Positions 1 through 9,240 are shown, numbered from the stretch's first letter. The stretch: 64,000 nucleotides of DNA from an uncultured Alphaproteobacteria bacterium (GCA_950054485.1 CATLPD010000004.1:121002-185001), one strand, 5' to 3'. The notes: a model not told the origin generated them from the sequence alone. A program made the numbers and translations.

Positions 1-122
1 TCCTGTTTGCAGAAATACCTACATCGCGTACAATTATCGGGTCGCTAGCGCTGGTGTTCATCGGCCTTGCCTTGTTCTGGTATGATTATAACAATAATAA
101 AAATTTAAAGAGATATGCCTGA
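1..122 (+). CDS. EamA/DMT-family transporter, C-terminal end only
   Basis: An open frame enters from the left edge and stops with TGA at 120-122. The roughly 39 visible residues begin LFAEIPTSRTIIG, followed by one hydrophobic helix and a short basic tail. This is how the last membrane helix of drug/metabolite (EamA) transporters looks, and it aligns well with the end of the next gene (VFGEVPSQDVVLG). It overlaps the next start by 8 bp, so the two are probably a tandem, co-translated paralogous pair. The substrate is unknown and the 5' end lies outside the window. Confidence 0.7.
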   Translation, partial: LFAEIPTSRTIIGSLALVFIGLALFWYDYNNNKNLKRYA

Positions 123-1035
123 AAAAATTCAGAATTTACGTGCCGCCCTTTTTGCCCTGATTGGCTTTGCCCTTTTCTCGGTCAACGATGCAATTATAAA
201 GCTTTTGGCGCAAAACTATAGCATTTCACAGACATTATTCTGGACATCCTTTTTCGTGTGCATCGTTTTGGTTGTTTACGCCTTTGTTTCAGGTAAAAAA
301 GATGATTTGAAAACAACCCAAAAAGGGTGGCATCTTCTGCGCGGGCTTTTGATGGCGTTGATGATATTCTGTAATATATACGCCTTGATCCGTCTGCAGA
401 TTACCGACTTTTATGCAATTGTTTTCACATCCCCGATGGTTGTTAGTTTGCTGGCTTGGCTATTTTTGAAAGACAAATTAAAAAAGCGCCAGATTTCGAC
501 AATCCTCGCAGGCTTTCTTGCCATTCTTTATATCTGTCGCCCAAGCGGCGGGCTGTTTAACGATGGGGCATTGGTTGCGCTGGTTGGTGTTTTCTTTTTT
601 GCCTTTGCCACGCTTTTGGTCAGAAGCAAACTTCGTTCTGAAGCGCCCTTGATGGTGAGCATGAACGGACCTGCCGTAACGGCGATAATTGCACTGCCAT
701 TGATGGCGGCCTTCGGTTATGGCTGGCCTGTAGATTTATTTGATTGGGCCCTTTTTGCAGGCGCAGGTATTGCGGCTGCTTTCGGCGGAATTTTCTTTTC
801 GTTAGGCTTTCAGTATGCCAGCTCGGCAGCTGTTGTCGCACCTTTCCACTATACGCAGATGATCTGGGGCGCTGTTTTGGGATATATGGTCTTTGGCGAG
901 GTTCCGTCCCAAGACGTTGTGCTAGGGTCTATTGTGTTGGCTGCGTTGGGTGTGTACCTGATCTATATCGAGGCGCGTCTGCGCAAGCACACACAAATCG
1001 AAAACGAAAATATGATGCAGCACGGAACAGTTTAA
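115..1035 (+). CDS. EamA/RhaT-like DMT transporter, 10 TM
   Basis: This 306-residue protein has about ten hydrophobic helices arranged as two EamA halves, the usual size and plan of inner-membrane drug/metabolite transporters. The N-half contains the SVNDAIIKLLA-type first helix and the C-half ends in FGEVPSQDVVLGS, matching the end of the preceding gene. Relatives include SAM-uptake and amino-acid or amine exporters, so the substrate cannot be named. The ATG overlaps the stop region of the upstream paralogue, which suggests translational coupling. It ends convergently with the DUF3137 gene, sharing 4 bp. Confidence 0.8.
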   Translation: MPEKIQNLRAALFALIGFALFSVNDAIIKLLAQNYSISQTLFWTSFFVCIVLVVYAFVSGKKDDLKTTQKGWHLLRGLLMALMIFCNIYALIRLQITDFYAIVFTSPMVVSLLAWLFLKDKLKKRQISTILAGFLAILYICRPSGGLFNDGALVALVGVFFFAFATLLVRSKLRSEAPLMVSMNGPAVTAIIALPLMAAFGYGWPVDLFDWALFAGAGIAAAFGGIFFSLGFQYASSAAVVAPFHYTQMIWGAVLGYMVFGEVPSQDVVLGSIVLAALGVYLIYIEARLRKHTQIENENMMQHGTV

Positions 1036-2057
1036 TCCTGCGGCTGACCCTCTATTTCACGCCACTTGGGATCATATAATTCCAGTTGATCCCCAATTGA
1101 TAAAATATCCTCGATCTCTTTTTTCAGGGCGTAAAGGCTTTCTTTTGATGTTGCCGGCACGGTGATGTCTGCGGGTTCAAAATGGTTTTCGTTACTGCTG
1201 ATCATGATTAAAAATTTATCCTGATAGAATGCAGCCGTCAGCTTTTGCCCGGCATAATGGATGGCCAGATCGTTAAGCTTTTCAACTGTCGCAGGGTGAA
1301 CAAGATATCGGGCTTCTACCTGATCGTTGGTATAGACGTCGTATTTGCCCTCGAAGACAGGGTCAACCAGATTAGCACGTTTTAATTTAAACGATTTTTC
1401 TTTAAACCATTCCATCATTGATGACGTGTTCTGATCGATAACAGTATGACCGTAGAATTTGCGCCCGGGGTTTTCAAACAGAATAGCAAGCCCTTTAAAA
1501 ACAGAATGGTAATATGTTCTGTTTTTATTACGCCTTTTAACGGCCAGATCAATTTCTGAAAACATTATTTTCGTATTTTTATAGAGGCCTTCAAAATAAT
1601 CCTCCGAAGTATAGCGGTCATATTCAGGCAGGATTTTTGATAATAATAGCAGTCTTTCAGGGATTTTGCCTTTGATGTCATATTTGAAATTACCAAAGCT
1701 TTTGACGATCTTCGGCATAAAGGTTTTTTTATAAATCTTTCGATACTGGTGCTTTGGCATATTCACCCAGGCCCACAGTATACCTAGGAACACTACAGTT
1801 AACCCGAAACCGCCGTCCTCGCCCGATCGTTGCATATTCAGCAAAAGCCAGTCGAACCATCCTAGAAACGGGGTAACAATAGGTATAATGACAGCCGCGC
1901 ATTTCTTGCGAAAGTTATAGCTTTTCAGCTTTTCTTCACGCACGCTTTCAACAAAAACAAATTCTTGTTCAGCAATTGTAATTGTATTGTCATCATTTTC
2001 CTGACGTAGATCATGGATTACGCCGGGTTCTTTTATGTCGGGGGTTAAATCAGACAT
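1032..2057 (-). CDS. DUF3137-family membrane protein
   Basis: This 341-residue protein has two hydrophobic segments around residues 50-95 and a large soluble C-terminal part. The stretch with FKGLAILFENPGRKF, then VYTNDQVEARYLVHPA and a late ENHFEPADI, has the order of conserved blocks I associate with DUF3137 (a family without known function, membrane-anchored with a cytosolic domain). The start overlaps the pgsA stop by 8 bp, so it is probably co-translated with pgsA and uvrC. No catalytic residues can be assigned. Confidence 0.65.
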   Translation of the reverse strand: MSDLTPDIKEPGVIHDLRQENDDNTITIAEQEFVFVESVREEKLKSYNFRKKCAAVIIPIVTPFLGWFDWLLLNMQRSGEDGGFGLTVVFLGILWAWVNMPKHQYRKIYKKTFMPKIVKSFGNFKYDIKGKIPERLLLLSKILPEYDRYTSEDYFEGLYKNTKIMFSEIDLAVKRRNKNRTYYHSVFKGLAILFENPGRKFYGHTVIDQNTSSMMEWFKEKSFKLKRANLVDPVFEGKYDVYTNDQVEARYLVHPATVEKLNDLAIHYAGQKLTAAFYQDKFLIMISSNENHFEPADITVPATSKESLYALKKEIEDILSIGDQLELYDPKWREIEGQPQD

Positions 2058-2619
2058 TGTCCATATTTTGGATGGCCTGCAGGCCGGTTTTCAGGTAATT
2101 CCAACCGGTCATGACGGTCAAAACCATAGCGACCAATAAGCCGAAATGTCCGATTTCATTTGCAAAAGGGATCACTTCATTTCCATACTCGCCGGCAATC
2201 AGGAATGAAATAACGACCAACTGTACGGTTGTTTTCCATTTGGCGAGCTTGCTGACAGGTACCTTTATGTTGTAAGGCCCCAAAAATTCGCGCAGTCCCG
2301 CAATCAGAATTTCACGCACCAGTATGATCAGGGCCGGAATAATCCACAGGCCTTCGAGACGGTCAAAGGCCACCAGTAAAAACAATGTAACAGTCACAAT
2401 CAGTTTGTCGGCAATCGGATCCAGAAACTTACCAAATGCGGAGACCTGATTCAGCGAGCGGGCGAAGTACCCGTCAAAGAAGTCCGTAATGGCCGCCAGC
2501 ACGAACAAACCGACTGCAGTCCAGGCCGCCCATGCACCCGGGAAATAAAACAGCGCAACAATAAACGGAATGATGATGATGCGGAATAAGGTCAGAAGAT
2601 TGGCTGTATTCGTAATCAT
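2050..2619 (-). CDS. pgsA: CDP-diacylglycerol--glycerol-3-phosphate 3-phosphatidyltransferase
   Basis: PgsA makes phosphatidylglycerol phosphate from CDP-diacylglycerol and glycerol-3-phosphate in the inner membrane. The CDP-alcohol phosphotransferase signature D-x2-DG-x2-AR-x8-G-x3-D-x3-D is complete at about residues 46-70 (DFFDGYFAR, then GKFLDPIAD). The length of 189 residues and several membrane helices fit the family. It lies about 40 bp after uvrC and overlaps the DUF3137 gene. A uvrC-pgsA order is common in Alphaproteobacteria. Confidence 0.93.
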   Translation of the reverse strand: MITNTANLLTLFRIIIIPFIVALFYFPGAWAAWTAVGLFVLAAITDFFDGYFARSLNQVSAFGKFLDPIADKLIVTVTLFLLVAFDRLEGLWIIPALIILVREILIAGLREFLGPYNIKVPVSKLAKWKTTVQLVVISFLIAGEYGNEVIPFANEIGHFGLLVAMVLTVMTGWNYLKTGLQAIQNMDNV

Positions 2620-2659
2620 GATATGCTCTTAAAAAAACTGTCGTGATGACAGCTTAGCA

Positions 2660-4507
2660 TTACTCGTGAAAGCTGTCATAGATTATTTTTGCTGTTTTTT
2701 CAGATATGCCTTCCACCTGCATTAAATCAGCGATGCCGGCGCTTTTGATGCTGCGCACAGACCCGAAATGCGCCAACAGGGCTTTTTTTCGCGTGGGGCC
2801 GACGCCTGATACCTCGTCCAATTCGGATTTGATGGTTTCCTTTTTGCGGCGGATACGGTGCGATCCGATGGCAAAACGGTGGGCCTCGTCACGTAGGCGC
2901 TGCATGAAATACATGACAGGGTCATTCATCGGCAAGGTAAACATCTTGCGCCCATGCATAAAAAACTTTTCACGGCCGGCATTGCGATCGGGCCCTTTGG
3001 CAATCGCCAGCAATGGGACGTCAGGCAGCCCCAGTTCTGCCATCACTTGGCGCGCAGCATTCAATTGCCCCAATCCACCGTCAATAATGACCAGATCGGG
3101 CCAAGTGCCTTTTTCACGTGTCGGGTCTTCTTTCAGGGCACGGCCGAACCGCCGTGTAAAGACTTCGCGCATCATGCCGTAATCATCGCCCATAACCTTT
3201 TCGTCTTTGATATTGAATTTCCTGTAATGGTTTTTGGCGAAGCCTTCTGTCGTGGCAACCACCATCGCGCCAACAGCATGTGCCCCCTGAATGTGCGAGT
3301 TATCGTAAATTTCAATACGCTCGGGCGTATCTTCAAGGTCAAAGGTTTCGGCGGCCTGTTCGAATATCTTCGTTTGGGCCATCGTTGTACCCATTTTACG
3401 CTTTAGGGCTTGGCGTGCATTTTCCTCGACATAAGACATAAGCGCCTTTTTAGCCCCTCTGACAGGGATGTGGATTTTTACCTCATGCTCCATTTTACGG
3501 CCAAGCGCATCTTCGATCAGGCTTTTATCTGGGATTTTTAAATTCAGATATATATGTTTCGGGGCCGGTTTATTGGTGTAAAATTGCGCCACAAATGAAG
3601 ACAGCACTTTGTCGATATCTTCTCCCTTTTCGTGTCTGGGGTAATAGGCACGGTTCCCAAAGCTTTGGCCCGCACGGTAGAAAAAGACCTGAACACAGCT
3701 GTTTCCGCCTTCTGAATGGATCGCAATGGCATCTGCATTTCCGACGGCCCCCATGGGGGTATTTTGTTCGCTTTGTACGCTGCTGAGGGCGCGGATGCGG
3801 TCACGGTAGACGGCAGCCGTTTCATAATCCATTTTTTTGCTGGCAGCCTCCATTTTCTTGGCAAAATCTTTTTGAATTTCGTGGCTTTTGCCGGACAGGA
3901 ACCGTAACGCCTGATCGACTTGTTCGCTATATTCATCTTTGCTGACATAGCCGACACAGGGTGCCGTACAGCGTTTTATCTGATATTGCAGGCAGGGGCG
4001 GGTACGTGATGCAAAAATATGATCTGAACAATTGCGCAGCATAAAGGCCTTTTGCAAGATGGCAAGTGTGCGGTTAACCGCACCGACTGACGCAAAGGGC
4101 CCAAAAAACTTTATCCCCTTTTTTTGTTTACCGCGATGCTTTTCGATCTGCGGATAATCATGATCTGTCGTAACCATGATATAGGGAAAGCTTTTATCAT
4201 CACGCAGCAGGATATTGTAACGCGGTTTCAGTTTTTTAATTAATTCGGCTTCCAATAAAAGCGCTTCAGCCTCGGTATGGGTATAGATAAAGGCCATATT
4301 GACGGTTTGAAAGATCATGCGCTGGATGCGAACCGAATGTTTTTCAGGCTTGGTATAGGCCACAACACGTTTTTTCAGGTTTTTGGCTTTCCCAACGTAC
4401 AAAACATCCCCGTTTTTATCCAGCATGCGATAAACACCTGCCGTGTTCGGCAGGGTTTTGACAAAGCCTGAAATGACATCGGCGCCGCTTTTTTGATCTG
4501 TGCTCAT
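2660..4507 (-). CDS. uvrC: Excinuclease ABC subunit C
   Basis: UvrC makes the dual incisions of nucleotide excision repair on UvrB-marked damage. The 615 residues contain the GIY-YIG nuclease (TAGVYRM ... LYVGKAKNLKKRV, residues about 22-48), a cysteine-bearing segment with CLQYQIKRCTAPC near 172-186, a UVR motif (DYETAAVYRDRI) near 228-240, the RNase H-like endonuclease half with DNSHIQGAHAVGAMV, and a C-terminal helix-hairpin-helix region (VSGVGPTRKKALL). It looks full length and intact. The ATG at 4507 is followed by a short Ser/Asp-rich lead. Confidence 0.97.
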   Translation of the reverse strand: MSTDQKSGADVISGFVKTLPNTAGVYRMLDKNGDVLYVGKAKNLKKRVVAYTKPEKHSVRIQRMIFQTVNMAFIYTHTEAEALLLEAELIKKLKPRYNILLRDDKSFPYIMVTTDHDYPQIEKHRGKQKKGIKFFGPFASVGAVNRTLAILQKAFMLRNCSDHIFASRTRPCLQYQIKRCTAPCVGYVSKDEYSEQVDQALRFLSGKSHEIQKDFAKKMEAASKKMDYETAAVYRDRIRALSSVQSEQNTPMGAVGNADAIAIHSEGGNSCVQVFFYRAGQSFGNRAYYPRHEKGEDIDKVLSSFVAQFYTNKPAPKHIYLNLKIPDKSLIEDALGRKMEHEVKIHIPVRGAKKALMSYVEENARQALKRKMGTTMAQTKIFEQAAETFDLEDTPERIEIYDNSHIQGAHAVGAMVVATTEGFAKNHYRKFNIKDEKVMGDDYGMMREVFTRRFGRALKEDPTREKGTWPDLVIIDGGLGQLNAARQVMAELGLPDVPLLAIAKGPDRNAGREKFFMHGRKMFTLPMNDPVMYFMQRLRDEAHRFAIGSHRIRRKKETIKSELDEVSGVGPTRKKALLAHFGSVRSIKSAGIADLMQVEGISEKTAKIIYDSFHE

Positions 4508-4577
4508 TATTTTAATATGGCGTGTTTTACAGTGTTTTTAAAGGTTATTGATAAAGGGCCAGTTTTTTATTGTGCTT

Positions 4578-4606
4578 TTGCTTGTCACGTATTAAAACAT
4601 TATGGT
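4578..4606 (+). promoter_or_regulatory. Sigma-70-like promoter of tRNA-Leu
   Basis: TTGCTT at 4578-4583 and TATGGT at 4601-4606 are separated by 17 bp and end 13 bp before the mature 5' end of the tRNA. This is the expected distance for a short-leader tRNA transcript. It is a pattern match only. Confidence 0.5.
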
Positions 4607-4619
4607 CTTGATGACCGAT

Positions 4620-4705
4620 GGCCCCTTGGCGGAATTGGTAGACGCACACGACTTAAAATCGTGAGTCCTTGAGACGTCCCGGTTCAAGTCCGGGAGGGGC
4701 CACCA
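4620..4705 (+). tRNA. tRNA-Leu (UAA)
   Basis: An 86-nt class II tRNA. The acceptor stem GGCCCCT (4620-4626) pairs perfectly with AGGGGCC (4695-4701), followed by discriminator A and an encoded CCA. The anticodon loop reads CTTAAAA with anticodon TAA. A long variable arm precedes the T-arm with loop TTCAAGT. All arms fold canonically. Confidence 0.97.
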
Positions 4706-4785
4706 CCTTTCTTTATCTTCTATTTATTCGGAACTTCCGCAATCTATGCATGTTTGTATACTGTATGGAATTATAGGAGTTTAAA

Positions 4786-5259
4786 ATGGATATCTACGAA
4801 CGCATTAAAATTGATCATGATCTTCAGCGCGAGATGATGGATAAAATCATGGAAACACATGGCGATAGCGATGAACGTCGCCGCCTGTTTTCAGAATTTA
4901 AGCTGGAAGCTGACAGTCACGCGAACGCTGAGGAGCAGACCTTTTATGCTGATTTGATCGACCACCATGACAGTCAGGAGCAAACCCGCCACAGTGTTGC
5001 AGAACATAAGGAAACATGCGATTTGCTGGACGAGCTGGATGAAATGGATATGTCGAGCGCCGGCTGGATCAAGAAATTTGAAACTTTGAAGCATGATTTA
5101 ACCCACCACATTGACGAAGAGGAAGAAGACGTTTTCCCAATGGCTAAAAAGTTAATCTCGGGCAAAGAAGCCGAAGAGATGGCGAAAGAGTTCGAGAAAC
5201 GCAAAGCCATCGAGCAAAAAGATATGTGCGGAAAATCCCATGTGCGTAAAGTCGCATAA
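4786..5259 (+). CDS. Hemerythrin HHE-domain protein
   Basis: This 157-residue, strongly helical and acidic protein carries the spaced His/Glu pattern of hemerythrin cation-binding domains: KIDHDLQ near the start, then SHANAEEQTFY near residue 45, VAEHKET near 75, and HHIDEEEEDVFP near 107-118. Such proteins bind a di-iron centre and are linked to oxygen, NO or redox sensing. It is followed 17 bp later by a small acidic protein in the same direction, so the two probably share a transcript. A ribosome site (AGGAG) precedes the ATG. Confidence 0.88.
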   Translation: MDIYERIKIDHDLQREMMDKIMETHGDSDERRRLFSEFKLEADSHANAEEQTFYADLIDHHDSQEQTRHSVAEHKETCDLLDELDEMDMSSAGWIKKFETLKHDLTHHIDEEEEDVFPMAKKLISGKEAEEMAKEFEKRKAIEQKDMCGKSHVRKVA

Positions 5260-5276
5260 AATATAAGGAGATAACG

Positions 5277-5450
5277 ATGTCTAAAGATAAAAAGCATTTA
5301 CACGCAGACCATAAGTTCACCGAAGAAGATGTCGACGAGGCTGTGGAAGAAAGCTTTCCCGCCAGTGATTCTCCAGCATGGAATCCCGGAACAACGGGTG
5401 AAATTGACAAGGAAACACTTAAAGACAGAAAGAAGTCTGAGAAAAAGTAA
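5277..5450 (+). CDS. Small acidic protein with an ESFPASDSPAW motif, 57 aa
   Basis: A 57-residue frame begins at the ATG at 5277 with a strong ribosome site (AAGGAG) 7 bp upstream and ends with TAA at 5448-5450. It is rich in Lys, Glu and Asp and has the core motif VDEAVEESFPASDSPAW. I recognise this as a recurrent motif of small uncharacterised proteobacterial proteins. It directly follows the hemerythrin gene, which suggests a shared stress or redox context. No function is assigned. Confidence 0.75.
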   Translation: MSKDKKHLHADHKFTEEDVDEAVEESFPASDSPAWNPGTTGEIDKETLKDRKKSEKK

Positions 5451-5509
5451 TTTGTTTACCATATTTTAAGGCTTGCCCGCTATCCTATTAATAAATAATG
5501 GGGGGCGTT

Positions 5510-7663
5510 ATGGCCAAAAATTGGTGGGAAAGTTTTGCTGAATATGTTGGATTGATTAGTCCGATTGACCCAGAGAATTTTAAGTCTAATCACGAATATG
5601 CGCATACAAAGACTTTTAACTATCGTAACGCAAGTCTGTTGTCTCTTGAGGAAAAAGACTATCTTGAGGTTACATATCGCGCCGTACGTGATGAAGTAGA
5701 TCCGAAACTATGGCGCGTACAGCTTGTCATTTTGAACCCCGCGACAGGGTCTTTTTATATTTCTTCGGAAAAACCGACATTATCAGAGCGCCCTTTCGTA
5801 GGTGACTTGCTACATGAAGAAACTTGCTCAGAAGCCATGTCTTATAAACACATGTTAAATCATATGAAATTTCTGGAAGAGGATCTGCGCCGAAAAGCAG
5901 GTTTCTCAGAGCTGGACACAGCCAGAAAATTGCATCTTAATCAAAGCAATACCATCGATTTAAGCGTGAATCATTATCATGCTGTTGCTTTGCAAGATGG
6001 ATTTCTTGTTAACAACGGAAAATATGATCACAAATCAAATCACGATGGATTATCTGAACAGGGCGGTGTCTATCAACTGGAGGACTTCAGCAAAACGGGT
6101 CAGGTTACAAAACGACTGGCATATACTGGTTTTTCACCGGAAAAAATCGGCCACTTCAACAATTGTGAAGAAAATATTGCAAACCTCTATGAAGAATTAG
6201 ACGATGGCTTTGTCAATTTCAACGGATATATTGTTAGGGAAGATTGGTTTCAAAACTTACAAAAGAAATATAAGGCTGTTCAGGAAATACGCGCGACAAA
6301 ATACGGCTTTTTTAAAGGGGGATTGAAAAAACGACATATCGCAGATGCGATTATAGCTTTAAAAGATTTTACTATTATTGCGGCCAAAGGTGCGCTTGAA
6401 GGTAGCCCAAGGAATGTTTTGAAACATTACGAAGCTATGAAAGAAAAATACGGTGACTACGAATTCTTGGATAAAGCGCAATTCGTCGGGCAAGATGATC
6501 TGGCAATCTATAAAGACAGAGCTGAGCTGAAGGTTCAGGAAGACGATAAAAACCTTGCAAAGCTTGACGAGATTGAGCTAGGTTTTGCCGCCTTCAAAGA
6601 GGGTGTAGGAGAAAAAAATGCCGAGCGTCAGAAGCTGATCGATAGTGTATACGTGCACGACAATTACATGGTATTTAAGACGGATCTTGAGGAGATTAAA
6701 GCGCAAAAGCAGGCCATTGAAACGCTTGAAGAAGAGATTGCCGACGGTAAATATAAAACCACAGCATTAAAAAATGCGCGTGATCGTCTTTCGGAGCAAA
6801 AAGATACCCTCGCGACCTTTGTGGAAAGTGCTGCCAATAAAGCTTTGCAGGATGAACAGGTCTTTCCGATCGTAGCAGAGCATTACATGCACCTAAAGAA
6901 GAATGAGCGAACATCATTTAGCGATGGCTTTGATGAGCGTGTCGATTACTTCGTTGATTATTTCCAGAAAGAACATGAACGTTATGCGCGAAAAGTTGAA
7001 AGTTTCTGGCTGCCCGTTGAATACGAAGAGAAACTTGAGGCGTTAGATGTCATCGTGCAAAGACTACCGGCTTTTGCTCCGGAATATTTGAACGAGGATG
7101 ATAAAAATCGTCATCACCACCTAAAGGCGGATATACAAGACTTTAGAGAAGAAATAATGGCGGAAGGAGAGAATAGAATCCCTGAAGCTATAGTTGATCA
7201 ATTGGATCAAAAAAGCCGAGATGCGGAAAAAGAACAGCAGCGCGCAATTCAAAAACAAAAAGCCGAACGCGAAGATCGCGAGCGTGCAAATTTAGAACAC
7301 AAAATTCAAACGCATGAAAATAGGCATTTTGAGCAATTGTCATCACAAGCTGGATTTACAGGTTCAGCTCAGGGGGGCGCAGGAGGATCAGGCGGAAATT
7401 CTGAAGCCTCGTCGAATTCTGTTTCCAATACCAATGTTAATAAAAATTCAAATAGCATTTGTGCGCCTTCTACAAGTTCTACTATGGGATTGATGGGTAG
7501 CAGCTTTGAAAAAGCTCTCTTCAATAAAACCAAGTATTACAATGAATGCATCGAAAAAGAGATATATGAAGAGCGCAAAAGCATAAAAAAGATTTTTAAC
7601 AATCATATAAAGATTGAGAACAAAACATCATTTCAGAAGTATAGAACTCCCAAACCGAATTAA
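5510..7663 (+). CDS. Large orphan coiled-coil protein, about 717 aa
   Basis: I do not recognise this protein. No signal peptide or membrane helix is apparent, so it is probably cytosolic. Residues about 1-300 look like a mixed alpha/beta globular part. Residues 330-620 are Lys/Glu-rich and helical, with likely coiled coil (a run around EEIKAQKQAIETLEEE). Near 620-690 lies a Gly/Ser/Asn-rich linker, followed by a basic AT-rich tail. An alternative ATG lies at 5498, but the GGGGGG just before 5510 makes a better ribosome site for the inner ATG. The gene stands alone between the small acidic protein and a phosphoesterase. The late composition change may mark a recombined or rapidly evolving tail. 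Confidence 0.7.
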   Translation: MAKNWWESFAEYVGLISPIDPENFKSNHEYAHTKTFNYRNASLLSLEEKDYLEVTYRAVRDEVDPKLWRVQLVILNPATGSFYISSEKPTLSERPFVGDLLHEETCSEAMSYKHMLNHMKFLEEDLRRKAGFSELDTARKLHLNQSNTIDLSVNHYHAVALQDGFLVNNGKYDHKSNHDGLSEQGGVYQLEDFSKTGQVTKRLAYTGFSPEKIGHFNNCEENIANLYEELDDGFVNFNGYIVREDWFQNLQKKYKAVQEIRATKYGFFKGGLKKRHIADAIIALKDFTIIAAKGALEGSPRNVLKHYEAMKEKYGDYEFLDKAQFVGQDDLAIYKDRAELKVQEDDKNLAKLDEIELGFAAFKEGVGEKNAERQKLIDSVYVHDNYMVFKTDLEEIKAQKQAIETLEEEIADGKYKTTALKNARDRLSEQKDTLATFVESAANKALQDEQVFPIVAEHYMHLKKNERTSFSDGFDERVDYFVDYFQKEHERYARKVESFWLPVEYEEKLEALDVIVQRLPAFAPEYLNEDDKNRHHHLKADIQDFREEIMAEGENRIPEAIVDQLDQKSRDAEKEQQRAIQKQKAEREDRERANLEHKIQTHENRHFEQLSSQAGFTGSAQGGAGGSGGNSEASSNSVSNTNVNKNSNSICAPSTSSTMGLMGSSFEKALFNKTKYYNECIEKEIYEERKSIKKIFNNHIKIENKTSFQKYRTPKPN

Positions 7664-7711
7664 GATCAAATTTTACCTTGGCAGCTCAAAATATGTGGCT
7701 ATACTTTTCCT

Positions 7712-8434
7712 ATGTCAAAACGTACGTTTGTCATCGGGGATGTTCACGGGGAATTGCAGGCCTTAAAGGCGCTGGTCAAATCGATGTGCCTTGCCCCGCA
7801 CGACGAGCTGATCTTTCTGGGCGATATTGTTGATAAGGGGCCGCAGACACGCGATACCATTGATTATCTGATTGACCTGTCATCACAATACAAATGTACA
7901 TTTATCAAAGGCAATCACGAAGAAATGATGCTGGCGGCGCTGGCAGATGATGCAACCCGTATGAAAGATATATGGCTGACATTCGGCGGTCGGCCAACGC
8001 TGGAATCATACGATGTGAATACGATCGATGATCTGAAAAAGACAATGCCGAAAAGCCATCTGGAATTTTTGGACAAAATGATTGATGCGCATATTACAAA
8101 AGATCATGTTTTCGTACATGCGGCATGGGATACGAAAAAGCCGCTGGATAAACAGGAGCGTCGTACGCTGCGCTATCAATTTATGAATGCCAGCCAGCCG
8201 GACAAGACATTTAAAAAGCAGATTATTTGCGGGCATTCGTCAATTGTCGGGGGTAAGCCGGCCAAAAAACAGAATATCCTTTGCATTGATACAGTTGAAT
8301 ATGGCTGGTTAACGGCTTATGAAGTCAATTTGAAATATTTCCTGCAGGCCAGTCGCGATTGTCAAACGCGCACACTGAAAAGACCGGAAAAATTTGACCA
8401 GAAACGCCACGTGCCAGAGCAGTTTCGTATTTAG
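7712..8434 (+). CDS. Calcineurin-like metallophosphoesterase (PPP type)
   Basis: This 240-residue protein carries the bimetal phosphoesterase motifs of bacterial PPP-family phosphatases: GDVHGE near residue 8, GDIVDKGP near 37, GNHEEM near 69, and later HAAW and CGHSS. Relatives dephosphorylate proteins or small phosphometabolites such as diadenosine tetraphosphate. Length and motif spacing are typical. It meets the CinA-like gene tail to tail with a 4-bp overlap. Confidence 0.9.
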   Translation: MSKRTFVIGDVHGELQALKALVKSMCLAPHDELIFLGDIVDKGPQTRDTIDYLIDLSSQYKCTFIKGNHEEMMLAALADDATRMKDIWLTFGGRPTLESYDVNTIDDLKKTMPKSHLEFLDKMIDAHITKDHVFVHAAWDTKKPLDKQERRTLRYQFMNASQPDKTFKKQIICGHSSIVGGKPAKKQNILCIDTVEYGWLTAYEVNLKYFLQASRDCQTRTLKRPEKFDQKRHVPEQFRI

Positions 8435-9153
8435 CAAAGCTTTTTAATTATTTCAGCGGCGTCATTATAGGCTTGTTGCAAAAGGTCTTGATCCGTATGA
8501 CGTAAAACAACGCGCACCAGCCACCCCCCATCGTTATTGTTGGTTGGATAGCTGCCGATATCAACACTTGGATATTTATTTTGCAGGTCTGTCAGCGGGG
8601 CGGCTAGATCGCCTTCACCGGCGGGGCATTCAATCGACATCGAATGAACGGTTGCACCGCCCTTAAGGTTATTTGCGAATCCTTCAAACATAGCCTGCAT
8701 GATTTTGGGAATGCCTGCCATAACATAGACATTTTCAATGATAAAACCGGGCGCGGCACTAATGGGGTTATCAATTAAATCAGCCCCCTCTGGGATTTTG
8801 GCCATTTTCAAACGGGCCTCGTTCAGTTTTGACGGGTCATTGTAGTGTATTTCCAGACGGCGACGGGCCTCGGAATTTTCAGGTAAGGCAACATTAAAGG
8901 CAGCTGCAATCGCATCTGCCGTAATATCATCGTGCGTCGGGCCGATACCGCCGGTTGTAAATACATATGTATGTTTCTTGGACAGCGCTAGAACCGCATC
9001 TATAATTTCCTGTTTAATGTCAGGCACGACACGCGCCTCGCGCACCTGAATACCGCGAAGATTTAATTCATGCCCGAGCCAAGCGGTATTGGCATCTTTT
9101 GTACGTCCTGACAGAATTTCATTTCCAATGACCAGAACAGCTGCAGTAACCAT
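8431..9153 (-). CDS. CinA/MoaB-like molybdopterin-binding domain protein
   Basis: The 240 residues match the N-terminal (COG1058) domain of CinA: AAVLVIGNEILSGRTKDAN at the start, VVPDIKQEI, and FTTGGIGPTHDDIT near residue 82. There is no C-terminal nicotinamide-nucleotide amidase domain, as in many alphaproteobacteria where the two halves are separate genes. The role may be pyrophosphatase activity on ADP-ribose-type nucleotides or molybdopterin-like ligand binding. The substrate is not known from sequence. Confidence 0.85.
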   Translation of the reverse strand: MVTAAVLVIGNEILSGRTKDANTAWLGHELNLRGIQVREARVVPDIKQEIIDAVLALSKKHTYVFTTGGIGPTHDDITADAIAAAFNVALPENSEARRRLEIHYNDPSKLNEARLKMAKIPEGADLIDNPISAAPGFIIENVYVMAGIPKIMQAMFEGFANNLKGGATVHSMSIECPAGEGDLAAPLTDLQNKYPSVDIGSYPTNNNDGGWLVRVVLRHTDQDLLQQAYNDAAEIIKKLC

Positions 9154-9240
9154 ATGTTTTTCCTAGAATGCTTTTTTCTTGTATTTCTGCTATAAAATAG
9201 CCATCTTAGGAATGAAAATAAAGAATAAACGGATAGATTT

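Noticed and set aside
744..1079. 111-residue frame inside the transporter
   Set aside because: It is an alternative frame of a membrane gene, rich in Cys and Arg, without support.
2706..3406. Open frames opposite uvrC
   Set aside because: They lie wholly antisense to a gene with a complete motif set and have no family character.
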